Positions 39,729 to 49,888 of a DNA stretch of 64,000 nucleotides are shown one piece after another (position 1 is the first letter of the stretch; each line of letters opens with the position of its first letter). The stretch spans positions 95,485 through 159,484 of the forward strand of contig NZ_JARXRO010000011.1 of NCBI RefSeq assembly GCF_029887935.1. Direction: 5' to 3'. The position numbers and the translations under genes were made by a program. The notes below the pieces were generated by a model, which saw nothing but the letters and a program-made list of their open reading frames with translations, had not been told where the DNA came from and searched no databases. The DNA is from Luteimonas kalidii (lineage in GTDB: Bacteria; Pseudomonadota; Gammaproteobacteria; Xanthomonadales; Xanthomonadaceae).

Positions 39729-42700
39729 ATGGAGTCTAGGCAGGCCACCGCGACGGCAGCGTTAATGCAGGCGCGACGGGCGATCGACGGCGCGCTCACC
39801 CGCGACCGCGGCCGGCTGCTGGGCCTGTGGACGCGCTGGAAGGCCGATCCGGCGCGGCCGGGTGCGCAGGAGGCGTTCGCCGCAGCACTGCAGGCCTCCG
39901 TGCAGGGACGCGAGTCGGCCGCCGCGCGCATTCCCGCCGTGGCGGTGGCGCCCGAACTGCCGATCGCCGCGCATGCCGACCGCATCGTCGACCTGTTGCG
40001 CGCCCACCAGGTGGTGGTCGTGGCCGGCGAGACGGGTTCGGGCAAGACCACCCAGCTGCCGAAGCTGTGCCTGCAGGCGGGGCGGGGCGTGGCCGGGATG
40101 ATCGGCTGCACCCAGCCGCGCCGGATCGCCGCGCGCGCGGTGGCGCGGCGCGTGGCCGAGGAACTGTCGGTGCCGATGGGCGGGCTGGTCGGGTTCCAGG
40201 TCCGGTTCAACGACGCCGTGGGCGAACGGACCGCGGTCAAGTTCATGACCGACGGCATCCTGCTGGCCGAGATCGCCAGCGACCGCTGGCTCTCGCGCTA
40301 CGACACCATCATCATCGACGAGGCGCACGAGCGCAGCCTCAACATCGATTTCCTGCTCGGGTACCTCAAGCGGCTGCTGCCGCGGCGGCCCGACCTCAGG
40401 CTGATCGTCACCTCGGCCACGATCGACACCGCGCGCTTCTCGCAGCACTTCGGCGACGCGCCGGTGGTGGACGTCGAGGGGCGCGGCTACCCGGTCGAAG
40501 TGCGCTACCGGCCGCTGGAGGGTGATGCATCGGCGCCCGGCGCGGACGCGACGCCCGGACGCGGCGACGGTGCGGCCTCCCGCGCGCGCAGCCAGGAGGA
40601 GGCGGGACCGGTGTCCGTGCTCGACGGCATCGTCGCTGCCTGCGACGAGATCATGCGCGAGCGCGGCACCGGCGATGTGCTGGTGTTCCTGCCCGGCGAG
40701 CGCGAGATCCGCGACGCCCACCAGGCGCTGGAGCGGCGCAAGTACCGGCATACCGAGGTGGTGCCGCTGTACGCGCGGCTGTCGGCGAGGGAACAGGACC
40801 GGGTGTTCAACCCCGGCCCGCAGCGGCGCATCGTGCTCGCCACCAATGTCGCCGAGACCTCGCTGACCGTGCCGCGCATCCACTACGTGGTCGACCCGGG
40901 GCTGGCCCGGGTCAAGCGCTACAGCCCACGGCAGAAGCTCGACCGGCTGCACATCGAACCGGTGTCCCAGGCCAGCGCCGAGCAGCGCAAGGGCCGCTGC
41001 GGGCGGGTCGCCCCGGGCACCTGCATCCGCCTGTATTCGGAAGCCGACTTCCTGGCGCGGCCGGCCTATACCGATCCGGAGATCCGGCGTGCTGCGCTGG
41101 CGGGCGTGATCCTGCGCATGCTGTCGCTTGGATTGGGCGAGACCGGGGAACCTGGTGGGCGTAGGAGGCGTGGCGGCCGGACGCGCGACGCGGCGCCGGG
41201 TGCGGATGTCATCGCCGAGTTCCCGTTCGTCGAGCCGCCCGATCCGCGTGCGATCGCCGACGGGTGGCAGCAGCTGGTCGAACTCGGCGCGATCGATGCC
41301 CGCCGCGCCCTCACCGAGGTCGGCCGCACCATGGCCCGGCTGCCGGTCGACGTGAAGCTGGCGAGGATGCTGGTCGCGGCGCAGGGCCACGGCTGCCTGC
41401 ACGAGATGCTGGCGATCGCCGCCTTCCTCGGCATCCAGGATCCGCGCGAGCGTCCGCCCGACCAGCGCGCTGCGGCAGACAATGCGCACGCGCTGTTCGC
41501 CGACCCGAAGTCCGAATTCGCCGGCATCCTGAGGTTGTGGGAGGCGTATCGCGTGGCGCACGAGGACATGACCCAGTCGCAGTTGCGCAAGTGGTGCGAA
41601 CGGCACTTCCTCGGCTTCCTGCGCATGCGCGAATGGCGCGAACTGCACCGCCAGCTCAAGCTGCAGTGCGAGGACCTCTGGCCCGATGCGGGGCACGGAC
41701 GCGGCCGGGAAGCCCGTGCGCAGGACGTCGCGGGGCAAGAGTCGACACTTCCCCGGAACGCACCGGCGGGCGGGGACCGTCGCGGAAAAGCCGCCGTCCA
41801 CCCCGCGTCCGGAGCCGCCTCCGACCTGCCGGGCGCCTCCACCGCCAGCTTGCCGCCACGCACCTACGTCGCGCTGCACCGCGCGCTGATCGCGGGCCTG
41901 CCCGCCCAGCTCGGGCACCTGGGCGAGCGCGGCGTGTACGAGGGCCCGCGCGGCCGCCGCTTCCAGCTGTTCCCCGGCTCGACCCTGGCGCGCAAGCCGC
42001 CGCCGTGGGTGCTGTCGGCGACGCTGCTCGACACCGAGAAAGTGTGGGCGATCACCAATGCCGCGGTGGAGCCCGAGTGGGCGATCGCGGAACTGCCGCA
42101 CCTGGTGGCCCGCCGTCACCACGACCCACGCTGGTCGCGCGCGCAGGGACGGGTCCTGGGCAGCGAGCAGGTCAGCCTGTTCGGCCTGGTGCTGGCGCCG
42201 AAGAAGCCGGTGGACTACGGCCGCCTGTATCCGGGCGAGGCGCGCGACCTGTTCCTGCGCGATGGCCTGGTGGCGGGCGAGATCAACCTGCGCAGTCCGT
42301 TCCTGGCGCGCAACCTGGCCGCACTCGAGGCCGCGCGCGAGGAAGAGGCGAAGCAGCGCCGCGCCGGACTGGTGGTGGACGAGGACTGGATGCGGCAGTG
42401 GTACGCAGGACGCCTGCCCTCGGAGATCGTCGACGCGCGCTCGCTCGACGCCTGGTACGCGAAGGCGCCGACGGACGCGAAGCGCGCGCTGGAGTGGACG
42501 CGCGACGAGCTGCTGATGGGCGAGGGCGCGGACGCGGTGCGCTTTCCCGCCTTCATCGCGCTGGGCGAGGCGCGCCTGGCGGTGCGCTACCGCTTCGAGC
42601 CGGGCGCGGTGGACGACGGCATGACCGTGTCGGTGCCGCTGCACCTGCTCAATGCGCTCGATCCGGTGCGCCTGTCGTGGCTGGCGCCCGGCTTCGTCGC

Positions 42701-43934
42701 CGACAAGGCGACCGCGCTGATCCGCGGGTTGCCCAAGGCGCTGCGACGCAACTTCGTGCCGGCACCGGACTTCGCCGCCGCGTTCGCGCAGGCCCACGGG
42801 GCCGGCGAACCGGACGCGTTCGCCGCGACCCTGGCGCGCTTCCTGCGCCGCATGACCGGGGTGGAGGTCACGGCATCGGACTTCGATGAGGCGGCGCTGG
42901 AGCCTCACCTGCGCGCCAACCTGCGCCTGGTGGACGTGCGCGGTCGTGGTGACGGACAGGTGCTGGCCGAATCGCGCGACCTCGACCAACTGCGCGCCAC
43001 GTTCGGCGCGCGCGCGGCGCAGGCGTTTTCGGCGCGTGCGGCCGAAGGGCTGGCGCAGTCCGGGTTGCGGGAGTTCCCGGCGGCGCCGATTCCGGAGTCG
43101 GTGCCCGGCGCCGGTGGCGTGCCCGCGTACCCCGCGCTGCAGGACGACGGCGACAGTGCCTCGCTCGCGGTGCATGCCGATCCCGCGCAGGCGCGCCGGC
43201 TGCATCCGGGCGGCGTGCGCCGGTTGCTCGTCATCGCCATGCTGGAGCGGGTGAAGCAGGCGCGGCGGCAGCTGCCGGTCGCGCCGAAGACCGCGCTACT
43301 GTACGCGGCGATCGAATCCGCCGGCGCGGTGGCGCGCGCGCCCGGCGGCGGCGATCGCCTGCGCGCGGACCTGGTCGACGGTGCACTGTCCGCGCTGCTG
43401 GCCGACGGCCTGGGCGGGATACGCGATGCGGACGCGTTCGCGCAGCGGCGCGACGCCGCCGGCCGCGCGCTGTTCGGAGAGGCCATGCAGCGGCTCGGGC
43501 AAGCCGAGGCGATCCTCGCGCTGGTGGCAGAGGTGCGCGCGAAACTGGAATCACGGCTGGTCGGCTGGGCGCGCGCGAACCTCGACGACATGCAGGCGCA
43601 GCTCGCGGCGCTGGCGCATCCGGGGTTCCTGCGCGATGTGCCTTCGGCGGCGCTCGAGGCGTATCCCCGCTACCTGAAGGCGCTCTCGGTGCGCGCCGAA
43701 CGTGCCCAGCGCGACCCGCTGCGCGACCAGCAGCGCATGCTAGACCTGAAGCCGCTCGTGGATGCGCTGGCGGAGGTGGAGGCCGCAGGCCTCGGCGACG
43801 CGTCCGCGCGCGAAGCCCTGCGCTGGGACCTGGAGGAAGTGCGCGTATCGGTCTTCGCCCAGGAACTCGTCGCCCGCGGCGCGCCGACGGCGAAGAAGCT
43901 GATGTCCCGGATCGTCGCCTTACGCGACGGGTAG
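39729..43934 (+). CDS. hrpA: DEAH-box RNA helicase HrpA
   Basis: A very large protein (1401 residues from this start). Helicase core: G-E-T-G-S-G-K-T-T-Q, T-Q-P-R-R-I-A-A, D-E-A-H-E-R-S-L-N, S-A-T-I-D and the Q-R-x-G-R-x-G-R-like motif Q-R-K-G-R-C-G-R. HA2/OB-fold domains and the long DUF3418 C-terminus follow (R-D-P-L-R-D-Q-Q, A-Y-P-R-Y-L-K-A-L). In E. coli HrpA resolves collided or stalled ribosomes and processes fimbrial mRNA. It is about 100 residues longer than E. coli HrpA because of three low-complexity insertions (about residues 264-295, 470-494 and 652-711). The ATG at 39729 has GAGGG five bases upstream; 39696 and 39765 are alternatives. Confidence 0.95.
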   Translation: MESRQATATAALMQARRAIDGALTRDRGRLLGLWTRWKADPARPGAQEAFAAALQASVQGRESAAARIPAVAVAPELPIAAHADRIVDLLRAHQVVVVAGETGSGKTTQLPKLCLQAGRGVAGMIGCTQPRRIAARAVARRVAEELSVPMGGLVGFQVRFNDAVGERTAVKFMTDGILLAEIASDRWLSRYDTIIIDEAHERSLNIDFLLGYLKRLLPRRPDLRLIVTSATIDTARFSQHFGDAPVVDVEGRGYPVEVRYRPLEGDASAPGADATPGRGDGAASRARSQEEAGPVSVLDGIVAACDEIMRERGTGDVLVFLPGEREIRDAHQALERRKYRHTEVVPLYARLSAREQDRVFNPGPQRRIVLATNVAETSLTVPRIHYVVDPGLARVKRYSPRQKLDRLHIEPVSQASAEQRKGRCGRVAPGTCIRLYSEADFLARPAYTDPEIRRAALAGVILRMLSLGLGETGEPGGRRRRGGRTRDAAPGADVIAEFPFVEPPDPRAIADGWQQLVELGAIDARRALTEVGRTMARLPVDVKLARMLVAAQGHGCLHEMLAIAAFLGIQDPRERPPDQRAAADNAHALFADPKSEFAGILRLWEAYRVAHEDMTQSQLRKWCERHFLGFLRMREWRELHRQLKLQCEDLWPDAGHGRGREARAQDVAGQESTLPRNAPAGGDRRGKAAVHPASGAASDLPGASTASLPPRTYVALHRALIAGLPAQLGHLGERGVYEGPRGRRFQLFPGSTLARKPPPWVLSATLLDTEKVWAITNAAVEPEWAIAELPHLVARRHHDPRWSRAQGRVLGSEQVSLFGLVLAPKKPVDYGRLYPGEARDLFLRDGLVAGEINLRSPFLARNLAALEAAREEEAKQRRAGLVVDEDWMRQWYAGRLPSEIVDARSLDAWYAKAPTDAKRALEWTRDELLMGEGADAVRFPAFIALGEARLAVRYRFEPGAVDDGMTVSVPLHLLNALDPVRLSWLAPGFVADKATALIRGLPKALRRNFVPAPDFAAAFAQAHGAGEPDAFAATLARFLRRMTGVEVTASDFDEAALEPHLRANLRLVDVRGRGDGQVLAESRDLDQLRATFGARAAQAFSARAAEGLAQSGLREFPAAPIPESVPGAGGVPAYPALQDDGDSASLAVHADPAQARRLHPGGVRRLLVIAMLERVKQARRQLPVAPKTALLYAAIESAGAVARAPGGGDRLRADLVDGALSALLADGLGGIRDADAFAQRRDAAGRALFGEAMQRLGQAEAILALVAEVRAKLESRLVGWARANLDDMQAQLAALAHPGFLRDVPSAALEAYPRYLKALSVRAERAQRDPLRDQQRMLDLKPLVDALAEVEAAGLGDASAREALRWDLEEVRVSVFAQELVARGAPTAKKLMSRIVALRDG

Positions 43935-44032
43935 CGGGAAGACCGGCCCGCTGCCTGGGTGGACGGCACCGGCGTCGCGGGCCGCAGGCGCCAGGCGGTG
44001 GACGCTTCGGACCGTCGCGTGCCGTCGTGGAC

Positions 44033-44542
44033 TCACTCGACGCGCTGCACCTTGGCCTGGGTGTTGTAGCCGTCGATCTTCATCCACCACACGCCGAGCA
44101 GGCCGGGGCGGATGCGGACCTTCGGATTGCTCACCCGGACACCGGCAAGCGAAGCCGCGTCGGTCTGTTCCCACACCTGGCCGTTGTCAAGCCGATAGCG
44201 CCTGCGGTTGCCGAAGCCGGTGAACTCGCCGTCGATGGCGGCGACGATCGGCTCGTCGGAATTGAAGTGGAAGAAGCCACGGTTCTTCTCCACCACCTCG
44301 CGACGCCCTTCCTCGCGCGCCTGCTCGGTCGCCGCGGCGACCGCGGCGGTGGTGCGTTGCTGCACGCTGCGGTCGAGCCAGGTGTTCAGGCGCGCCAGCT
44401 CCTCCGGACTCAGCTTGTCCAGGCCGGCGGCGCGGAACTCGTCGGCGCTCATGGCCTGTTCGATCGGTGGTGCCTGCTGCGCGGAGGCCAGTGCAGGCAG
44501 GGCGAGCAGGACGGCAAGCAGCAGGGGGCGAAGCAGGTGCAT
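44033..44542 (-). CDS. small secreted protein, unknown function
   Basis: A 169-residue protein with a clear signal peptide (MHLLRPLLLAVLLALPALAS, cleavage after A-S-A). Residues about 30-90 are helical and charged (L-S-P-E-E-L-A-R-L-N-T-W-L; R-E-E-G-R-R-E-V-V). The C-terminal half has a recurrent proteobacterial pattern, Y-R-L-D-N-G-Q-V-W-E-Q-T-D followed by V-R-I-R-P-G-L-L-G-V-W-W-M-K-I-D-G-Y-N, probably a small beta-barrel. I know the pattern from many uncharacterised exported proteins but no function. GAGGAA six bases before the ATG supports the start. It converges on hrpA and diverges from relA 50 bases away. Confidence 0.78.
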   Translation of the reverse strand: MHLLRPLLLAVLLALPALASAQQAPPIEQAMSADEFRAAGLDKLSPEELARLNTWLDRSVQQRTTAAVAAATEQAREEGRREVVEKNRGFFHFNSDEPIVAAIDGEFTGFGNRRRYRLDNGQVWEQTDAASLAGVRVSNPKVRIRPGLLGVWWMKIDGYNTQAKVQRVE

Positions 44543-44592
44543 GGTTGTTCCTCGTGGCGCGACACGGCTAGTGTAGGACTTCTTCCACGCGG

Positions 44593-46791
44593 ATGACGTG
44601 CGTGCCCGCTGCCGCCCCCCACGGCCTCGACCACTGGCTCGCCACGCCCGCGGCCACCGCGATCGCGCCCGCGCTGCGCGAGGCGCTGCGGCGGGCCGCG
44701 GCGGAGGCGGACCCGGCATCGTCCATTCCGGCGCCTTCGGTCCTCGGCGACACGCTCGACTCGCTTGCGCTGCTCGGCGCCGACGGCGATTCGCTCGCCG
44801 CCGCGCTGCTGTTCGAACTGCCCGCCCTGGCCGAACGCGTCGAGCCGGCACTTCCGCCGAAGCACGCCGCAGTCGCCGTGCTGCTCGAAGGCCAGCGCGC
44901 GGCCAGCCAGGTCTGGACCCTGCATGCCGAGCGTCCCGCCGCGGGCAACACCGAAGGCCTGCGGCGGCTGCTGCTGGCGATCGTGCGGGATCTGAGGGTG
45001 GTGCCGATCCTGCTGGCGCGCCAGCTGGCGCGGATGCGCCAGGCGGCCTCGCTGCCGGAGGACGAGCGCCGCGCGCTCGCCCGGCTGACGCGCGACATCC
45101 ACGCGCCGCTGGCCAACCGCCTGGGCATCTGGCAGCTGAAGTGGGAGCTGGAAGACCTCGCCTTCCGCCACCTCGAACCGGATACCTACCGGCGCATCGC
45201 CGCGCTGCTCGACGACAAGCGCGCCGGCCGCGAGCGCTACATCGGCCAGGTCACGCGCGAGCTGGATCGCGCCCTGCGCGCGCAGGGGCTGCAGGCCGAC
45301 ATCGCCGGCCGGCCCAAGCACATCTACAGCATCTGGAAGAAGATGCGGAAGAAGGACGTGCCGATCGGCGAGCTCTACGACCTGCGCGCGGTGCGCGTGC
45401 TGGTCGACGACATTCCCGCCTGCTATGCCGCGCTCGGTGTGGTGCACGCGCTGTGGGCGCCGGTGCCGGGCGAGTTCGACGACTACATCGCCCGGCCCAA
45501 GCACAACGACTACCGTTCGCTGCACACGGCGGTGATGGGACCGGAGGGCAAGACGCTCGAGGTGCAGATCCGCACCCGCGAGATGCACGAGCAGGCCGAA
45601 CTGGGCGTGGCCGCGCACTGGCGCTACAAGGAGGATGCCTACGCGGGGCGGGGCGCGAGTCAGCGTTCGGCGACCGGCAACGCGGCGCTGGAGCGCAAGA
45701 TCGAGTGGATGCGGCGGCTGCTGGAATCGCACGGCGAGGGCGAGGGCGATGCGGCGCTCGCCGGCGGATTCGACACCGAGCTGGTCGAGGACCGCATCTA
45801 CGTGCTGACTCCGGCCGGCGAGGTGGTCGACCTGCCGCGCGGCGCGACCCCCCTGGATTTCGCCTACCACGTGCACACGATGGTCGGGCACCGCTGCCGC
45901 GGGGCGAAGGTCGACGGACGCATCGTGCCGCTCGACCACAGGCTGCACAGCGGCGACCGGGTCGAGATCCTCACCGCCAAGGAACCCGAGCCGCGCCGCG
46001 ACTGGCTGGTCGCCGCCAACGGGTTCCTCGCCAGCCCGCGCGCGCGGGAAAAGGTGCGCACCTGGTTCCACCGGCTCGACCGCGAACGCAACCTGCAGGC
46101 CGGCCGCGAGATGCTCGACCGCGAATTGCGGCGCATGGGCCTGCTGCAGGCCGAACTGCAGCCGGTGCTGGCGAAGTTCAACGTCGCCGCGGTCGACGAA
46201 CTGCTGGTGCTGGTGGCGCTTGGCGACGTCGGTCCGCACCAGGTGGGGCGCGCGCTGCAGGAGCACGAGCGCGCGCAGGCCCGGCCCGAAGAGGCGCCGG
46301 CATCGACCACGATGGTGCCGCGCCAGCCCCGGCGTGCGCCGAAGTCGGCGGGGCCTGGCGTGACCGTGGTCGGGGTGGGCAACCTGCTGGTGCAGATCGC
46401 GCGCTGCTGCCATCCGCTGCCGGGCGAGACGATCGCCGGCTATCTCACCCGCAGCCGGGGGGTCAGCGTGCACCGCGCCGACTGCGGCGCGTTCCTGCGC
46501 CTGGCCGCGGCCCAGCCGCAGCGCGTGCTGCCGGTGGACTGGGGCCGCCAGGGCGGCCTGCACGAAGCCACCGCGGTGGTCGACGCGATCGATCGCAAGC
46601 ACCTGCTCAAGGACGTGACCACCCTGATCGCGCAGGAGGACGCGCACGTGCTCGCGGTGCGCAGCGATGCCGGGCCCCACGGCCGGGTGCGACTGCACCT
46701 GCAGCTGCGGGTCGACGGTTACGACCAGCTGTCGCGGCTGCTGGCGCGGATCGACGGCCTGGCAGGCGTGGAGCACGCGCGGCGCGAGTGA
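44593..46791 (+). CDS. relA: GTP pyrophosphokinase RelA
   Basis: A 732-residue stringent-response alarmone synthetase. The N-terminal HD hydrolase-like domain is degenerate: where SpoT has H-D, this has A-D-G-D-S-L-A-A-A-L-L-F-E-L-P, so no hydrolysis is expected. The synthetase domain is intact, with R-P-K-H-I-Y-S-I-W-K-K-M and the RelA-type E-F-D-D-Y-I-A-R-P-K-H-N-D-Y-R-S-L-H-T-A-V. TGS (about 395-460, G-A-T-P-L-D-F-A-Y-H-V-H-T), zinc-finger (A-R-C-C-H-P-L-P-G, H-R-A-D-C) and ACT domains follow. It makes (p)ppGpp on starved ribosomes. No strong ribosome site precedes the ATG, so a slightly later start is possible. Confidence 0.96.
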   Translation: MTCVPAAAPHGLDHWLATPAATAIAPALREALRRAAAEADPASSIPAPSVLGDTLDSLALLGADGDSLAAALLFELPALAERVEPALPPKHAAVAVLLEGQRAASQVWTLHAERPAAGNTEGLRRLLLAIVRDLRVVPILLARQLARMRQAASLPEDERRALARLTRDIHAPLANRLGIWQLKWELEDLAFRHLEPDTYRRIAALLDDKRAGRERYIGQVTRELDRALRAQGLQADIAGRPKHIYSIWKKMRKKDVPIGELYDLRAVRVLVDDIPACYAALGVVHALWAPVPGEFDDYIARPKHNDYRSLHTAVMGPEGKTLEVQIRTREMHEQAELGVAAHWRYKEDAYAGRGASQRSATGNAALERKIEWMRRLLESHGEGEGDAALAGGFDTELVEDRIYVLTPAGEVVDLPRGATPLDFAYHVHTMVGHRCRGAKVDGRIVPLDHRLHSGDRVEILTAKEPEPRRDWLVAANGFLASPRAREKVRTWFHRLDRERNLQAGREMLDRELRRMGLLQAELQPVLAKFNVAAVDELLVLVALGDVGPHQVGRALQEHERAQARPEEAPASTTMVPRQPRRAPKSAGPGVTVVGVGNLLVQIARCCHPLPGETIAGYLTRSRGVSVHRADCGAFLRLAAAQPQRVLPVDWGRQGGLHEATAVVDAIDRKHLLKDVTTLIAQEDAHVLAVRSDAGPHGRVRLHLQLRVDGYDQLSRLLARIDGLAGVEHARRE

Positions 46792-46901
46792 GGTCGCGCC
46801 GCGGTCCCGGCCATTCCGCATCGGGAGCGACCGGTACCCGGGTGCGCGTCCGGATCCGACGTTTCACCGGTGCATTCAGCCGCGATCCGTAAGCTGCACC
46901 G

Positions 46902-48500
46902 GTGGACCGGGAGCGCACTTCGGTGGAAAGCAGCGTGCGGCCGCGCGGCCGACGGGAACCCGTGGTCGGCGACCTGCGCGGGCTGCGGCTGGACGCACGC
47001 GCGGGACCACCGGGCGAACGGCCACCCGTCCGGCCGGCGACGCGCCCGCAGCGCTGGATCATCGCGCTGGCCGTGGCGGCGGCGCTGGCGGCCACCGCCG
47101 CCCTGCTGCGCGATCCGCTCGCCGAACGCATGTGGCCCGAAGCCCGCGTGCACGCACTGACGGACGATGCCGCCGCTGCGCTCGCGCACGGGCACCTGTC
47201 CGCGCCGGACGGCAGCGGCGCGCGCGAACTGTACGAGGCCGCGCGCGCGATCGATCCCGACCAGCTTGCGCCACGCGCCGGGCTGGCCCGGGTCGCCGAC
47301 GCCGCGCTCGCGCAGGCGTCGGCGTCGGTCGACGCTGGACGGTTCGCCGACGCCCATGCGCACCTGCGACTGGCGCGGGAGCTGTCGATCCCGCGCGAGC
47401 GCGCCGATGCCGTCGCCGGTCGGTTGCGCGGACGCGAAGCCACGCTCGCCGGCCTGGACGGCCTGGTCTTACAGGCCGAATCCGCGCGCGCCGCCGGCCG
47501 CCTGCATGGAGACGACAGTGCGGCGTTGCCGCTCTACGCACGGGTGCTGGCGCTCGATCCCGGCCGCGCCGATGCCTTGCGCGGCCGCGACGATGCGCTC
47601 GCGGCCCTCCTCCAGCAGGCGCGCACCGACCTGCGCCAGGGCGACCTGCAGGCTGCTGCCACCGGCATCGCCGCTGCGCGTGGCTACGATCCCGGCCACG
47701 TCGACCTTCCCGACACGGAGGCCCGCCTCACCGAGGAGCTCGATGCGCTGCGCCGCCGGGCCGCGGTCGATCTCGCCGGTGGACGGATCGATGCCGCGGT
47801 CGCCACCTGGCGGCGCCTGCAGCAGTTCGATCCCGACGATGCCGGCGCCCGCGACGGCCTGCAGCAGGCCGCCGCCGCGCTGGCGAGGCAGGCGCAGCGG
47901 CAGGGCGCGGACTTCCGCTTCGCCGAGGCCGATGCGATCCTGGCCCGTGCGCGCGCACTTGCGCCGGATGCGGCCGCGGTCGCGTCCGCGCAGTCCGCGC
48001 TGGAGCGGGCCCGCCAGCGGCACGCCCAGCTGCAGGCGAGCAGTGCCCGCCCCGACCGTGCCGACCGCGTGCCCGGCCTGCTGCGCCAGGCGGCCGAGGC
48101 CGAGGCGCGCGGAGACCTGCTCACGCCGCCCGGCGACAGTGCCTACGACCGCCTGCGTGCCGCACAGGCCATCGCGCCGCGCGACGCGAACGTGCAGCGG
48201 GCGGTGGCACGCCTGCTGCCTTCGGCGCGCGCCTGCTTCGAACGCCAGCTGAGCGCCAACGACCTCGCGCGTGCGCGCCGCTGCCTCGACGCGCGCGAGG
48301 CGCTCGGAGAGAGCGCCAGCGCGATGACGGGCGACCGGCGCCGGCTCGCACAGCGCTGGCTCGCGATCGGCGATGAGCGCCTGGGCGCGGGCCAGCTGGA
48401 TGCGGCCTCGGCGGCGCTGGCGTCCGCGCGTGCGATCGATCCACGTGCGCCCGGGATCGAGGAGTTCCAGCGCCGCCTGCGCGTCGCCTCGCGCGGATAG
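46902..48500 (+). CDS. single-span membrane protein with TPR-like repeats
   Basis: About 532 residues. An Arg-rich cytosolic N-terminus (1-50) precedes one membrane span (about 52-68, W-I-I-A-L-A-V-A-A-A-L-A-A-T-A-A-L-L). A long Ala/Arg-rich helical periplasmic part (about 85-532) has recurring TPR-like units: A-L-P-L-Y-A-R-V-L-A-L-D-P-G-R-A-D-A, A-A-V-A-T-W-R-R-L-Q-Q-F-D-P-D-D-A, A-E-A-D-A-I-L-A-R-A-R-A-L-A-P-D-A. It probably scaffolds other proteins; the partner is unknown. The start is a GTG at 46902 or an in-frame GTG at 46923. It follows relA by 110 bases. Confidence 0.7.
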   Translation: MDRERTSVESSVRPRGRREPVVGDLRGLRLDARAGPPGERPPVRPATRPQRWIIALAVAAALAATAALLRDPLAERMWPEARVHALTDDAAAALAHGHLSAPDGSGARELYEAARAIDPDQLAPRAGLARVADAALAQASASVDAGRFADAHAHLRLARELSIPRERADAVAGRLRGREATLAGLDGLVLQAESARAAGRLHGDDSAALPLYARVLALDPGRADALRGRDDALAALLQQARTDLRQGDLQAAATGIAAARGYDPGHVDLPDTEARLTEELDALRRRAAVDLAGGRIDAAVATWRRLQQFDPDDAGARDGLQQAAAALARQAQRQGADFRFAEADAILARARALAPDAAAVASAQSALERARQRHAQLQASSARPDRADRVPGLLRQAAEAEARGDLLTPPGDSAYDRLRAAQAIAPRDANVQRAVARLLPSARACFERQLSANDLARARRCLDAREALGESASAMTGDRRRLAQRWLAIGDERLGAGQLDAASAALASARAIDPRAPGIEEFQRRLRVASRG

Positions 48501-48523
48501 CGCTAGGCATGCAGGCGCTGGCC

Positions 48524-49888
48524 TCAGCCGGACGCGGGATCCGCGGGCCGCGGCCTGACGCCACCCGCCACGTCCCGGAGCACGTCCTGGAGCGTGATCG
48601 CCAGCTGCTGCCAGCTGTGTTCACGCACCTGCCCGGTGTCGAGCGACAGCCCGTGATCTAGCCGCCCCTCCAGCCTGGCCTGCAGCAGGTCGCGCAGGCG
48701 CGCCGCGATCGCCGCCTCGTCGTTGCCGCAGACCCAGCCCCGGTGCAGCGCCTCGATCCGTGCCGCGACCAGGTCGGTGTCGTGCGCCAGGTGCAGCACC
48801 GGACGGCCCGCGCCGAGGTACTCGTAGAACTTGCCCGGGATCTGCGCGCCGTCGTCATTGGCGACGTTGACCAGCACGTCGGCCCGGCGCTGCAGCGCCA
48901 GCGCCTGCCGGTGCGGCAGGAAGCCGAGCAGGCGCAACTGCTGCGGCGCCGCGCGCGCCGCGGCCAGGATCGCCTCGGGCACGGTGACGGCGGCGATGCT
49001 CAGGCGGATGCGCGGATCGGCGCGCAGGGCCGCGAGCAGGGCGTCGATGCGGCGGAACGCGTACAGGCTGCCGGTGTAGAGCAGTTCCAGCCGGGACGGA
49101 TCGAACACGTCGTCTGGGGCGTCGTGCGCCGACGGCGCCAGGTCGAAGCCCTGCGTCAGCACGGTCATCGGCGTGTCGCCGCCGTGGCGCTCGCGCATCT
49201 GTTCGAGCGCGCGCGCATTGGTCACGGTGACATGCGCGGCATGGCGGAACACCGCGCTTTCCAGCCGCCATGAGCGCGCGCGCCAGCGGCGCGGGGTGTA
49301 GGGCGCGAGCACCGGATCGCCCAGGTCGGCGATCCACGGCACGCCGGAACCGCGCACCGCCAGGCCGAGTTCGAGCGTGGTCGCAGGCTCGTGCGAACTG
49401 ATCACGACATCCGGCCGCACGCTGGCCATCAGCGTACGCAGGCGTCGCCGACCGTAGCCGCGCCATTCGCCACGGATGTCGGGGAACCGCAGCTGGCCCG
49501 CCACCGCCTGCACCGCTTCGGACACGCGCTGCTTCCAGTTGCGCGGTGGGCGCAGCGCGACGGGTGCACTGCCTGCGGCCGCCGGCGCGACCACCGCCTC
49601 CCGCTCCGCGGGTGTGTCGGCTTGCGGCGCGATGCGGGGAGGGCGCGGGTGGCGCATGCGGTAGTCGCGATGGAACGCCAGCGCGCCGCGCAGCAGTCCG
49701 GGGAAGGTGCGATGCACGTGCACGCTGTCGGGCAGCAAAGGCAGGCCCGGGGTCTCGCCGCCCAGGTCGACGGTCAGCACGTGCACCTCGTGTCCGAGGC
49801 GGTCGAGTTCGCGGACCAGATAGGTCCACCGCAACGACTGCGGCGAGGGGCTGGGCGGGAATTCGTAGGCGATCAGCAGGATACGCAT
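48524..49888 (-). CDS. glycosyltransferase family 4-like protein (distal)
   Basis: A 454-residue GT-B fold enzyme. The N-terminal acceptor domain starts M-R-I-L-L-I-A-Y-E-F-P-P with Y-L-V-R-E-L-D-R-L-G-H-E-V-H-V-L-T. The linker region has D-V-V-I-S-S-H-E-P. The C-terminal nucleotide-sugar domain has L-L-Y-T-G-S-L-Y and I-P-G-K-F-Y-E-Y-L-G-A-G-R-P-V-L, the usual E-x7-E-like region. It is cytoplasmic, with no membrane span. The donor and acceptor sugars are unknown. Its ATG overlaps the stop codon of the upstream glycosyltransferase by one base (TGATG). The frame stays open upstream to 51229, but that part is antisense-like shadow and not a fusion. Confidence 0.85.
   Translation of the reverse strand: MRILLIAYEFPPSPSPQSLRWTYLVRELDRLGHEVHVLTVDLGGETPGLPLLPDSVHVHRTFPGLLRGALAFHRDYRMRHPRPPRIAPQADTPAEREAVVAPAAAGSAPVALRPPRNWKQRVSEAVQAVAGQLRFPDIRGEWRGYGRRRLRTLMASVRPDVVISSHEPATTLELGLAVRGSGVPWIADLGDPVLAPYTPRRWRARSWRLESAVFRHAAHVTVTNARALEQMRERHGGDTPMTVLTQGFDLAPSAHDAPDDVFDPSRLELLYTGSLYAFRRIDALLAALRADPRIRLSIAAVTVPEAILAAARAAPQQLRLLGFLPHRQALALQRRADVLVNVANDDGAQIPGKFYEYLGAGRPVLHLAHDTDLVAARIEALHRGWVCGNDEAAIAARLRDLLQARLEGRLDHGLSLDTGQVREHSWQQLAITLQDVLRDVAGGVRPRPADPASG

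Noticed and set aside
39762..43205. A 1147-codon open frame on the minus strand, antisense to hrpA
   Set aside because: It is rich in Arg, Gln, His and Ala with no domain and lies opposite a well-conserved helicase. It is a shadow caused by high GC at third codon positions.
43962..44026. GACGGCAC/GTGCCGTC inverted repeat in the hrpA 3' region as a terminator
   Set aside because: The arms are 49 bases apart with no supporting structure between them. It is too long a loop to claim as a terminator.
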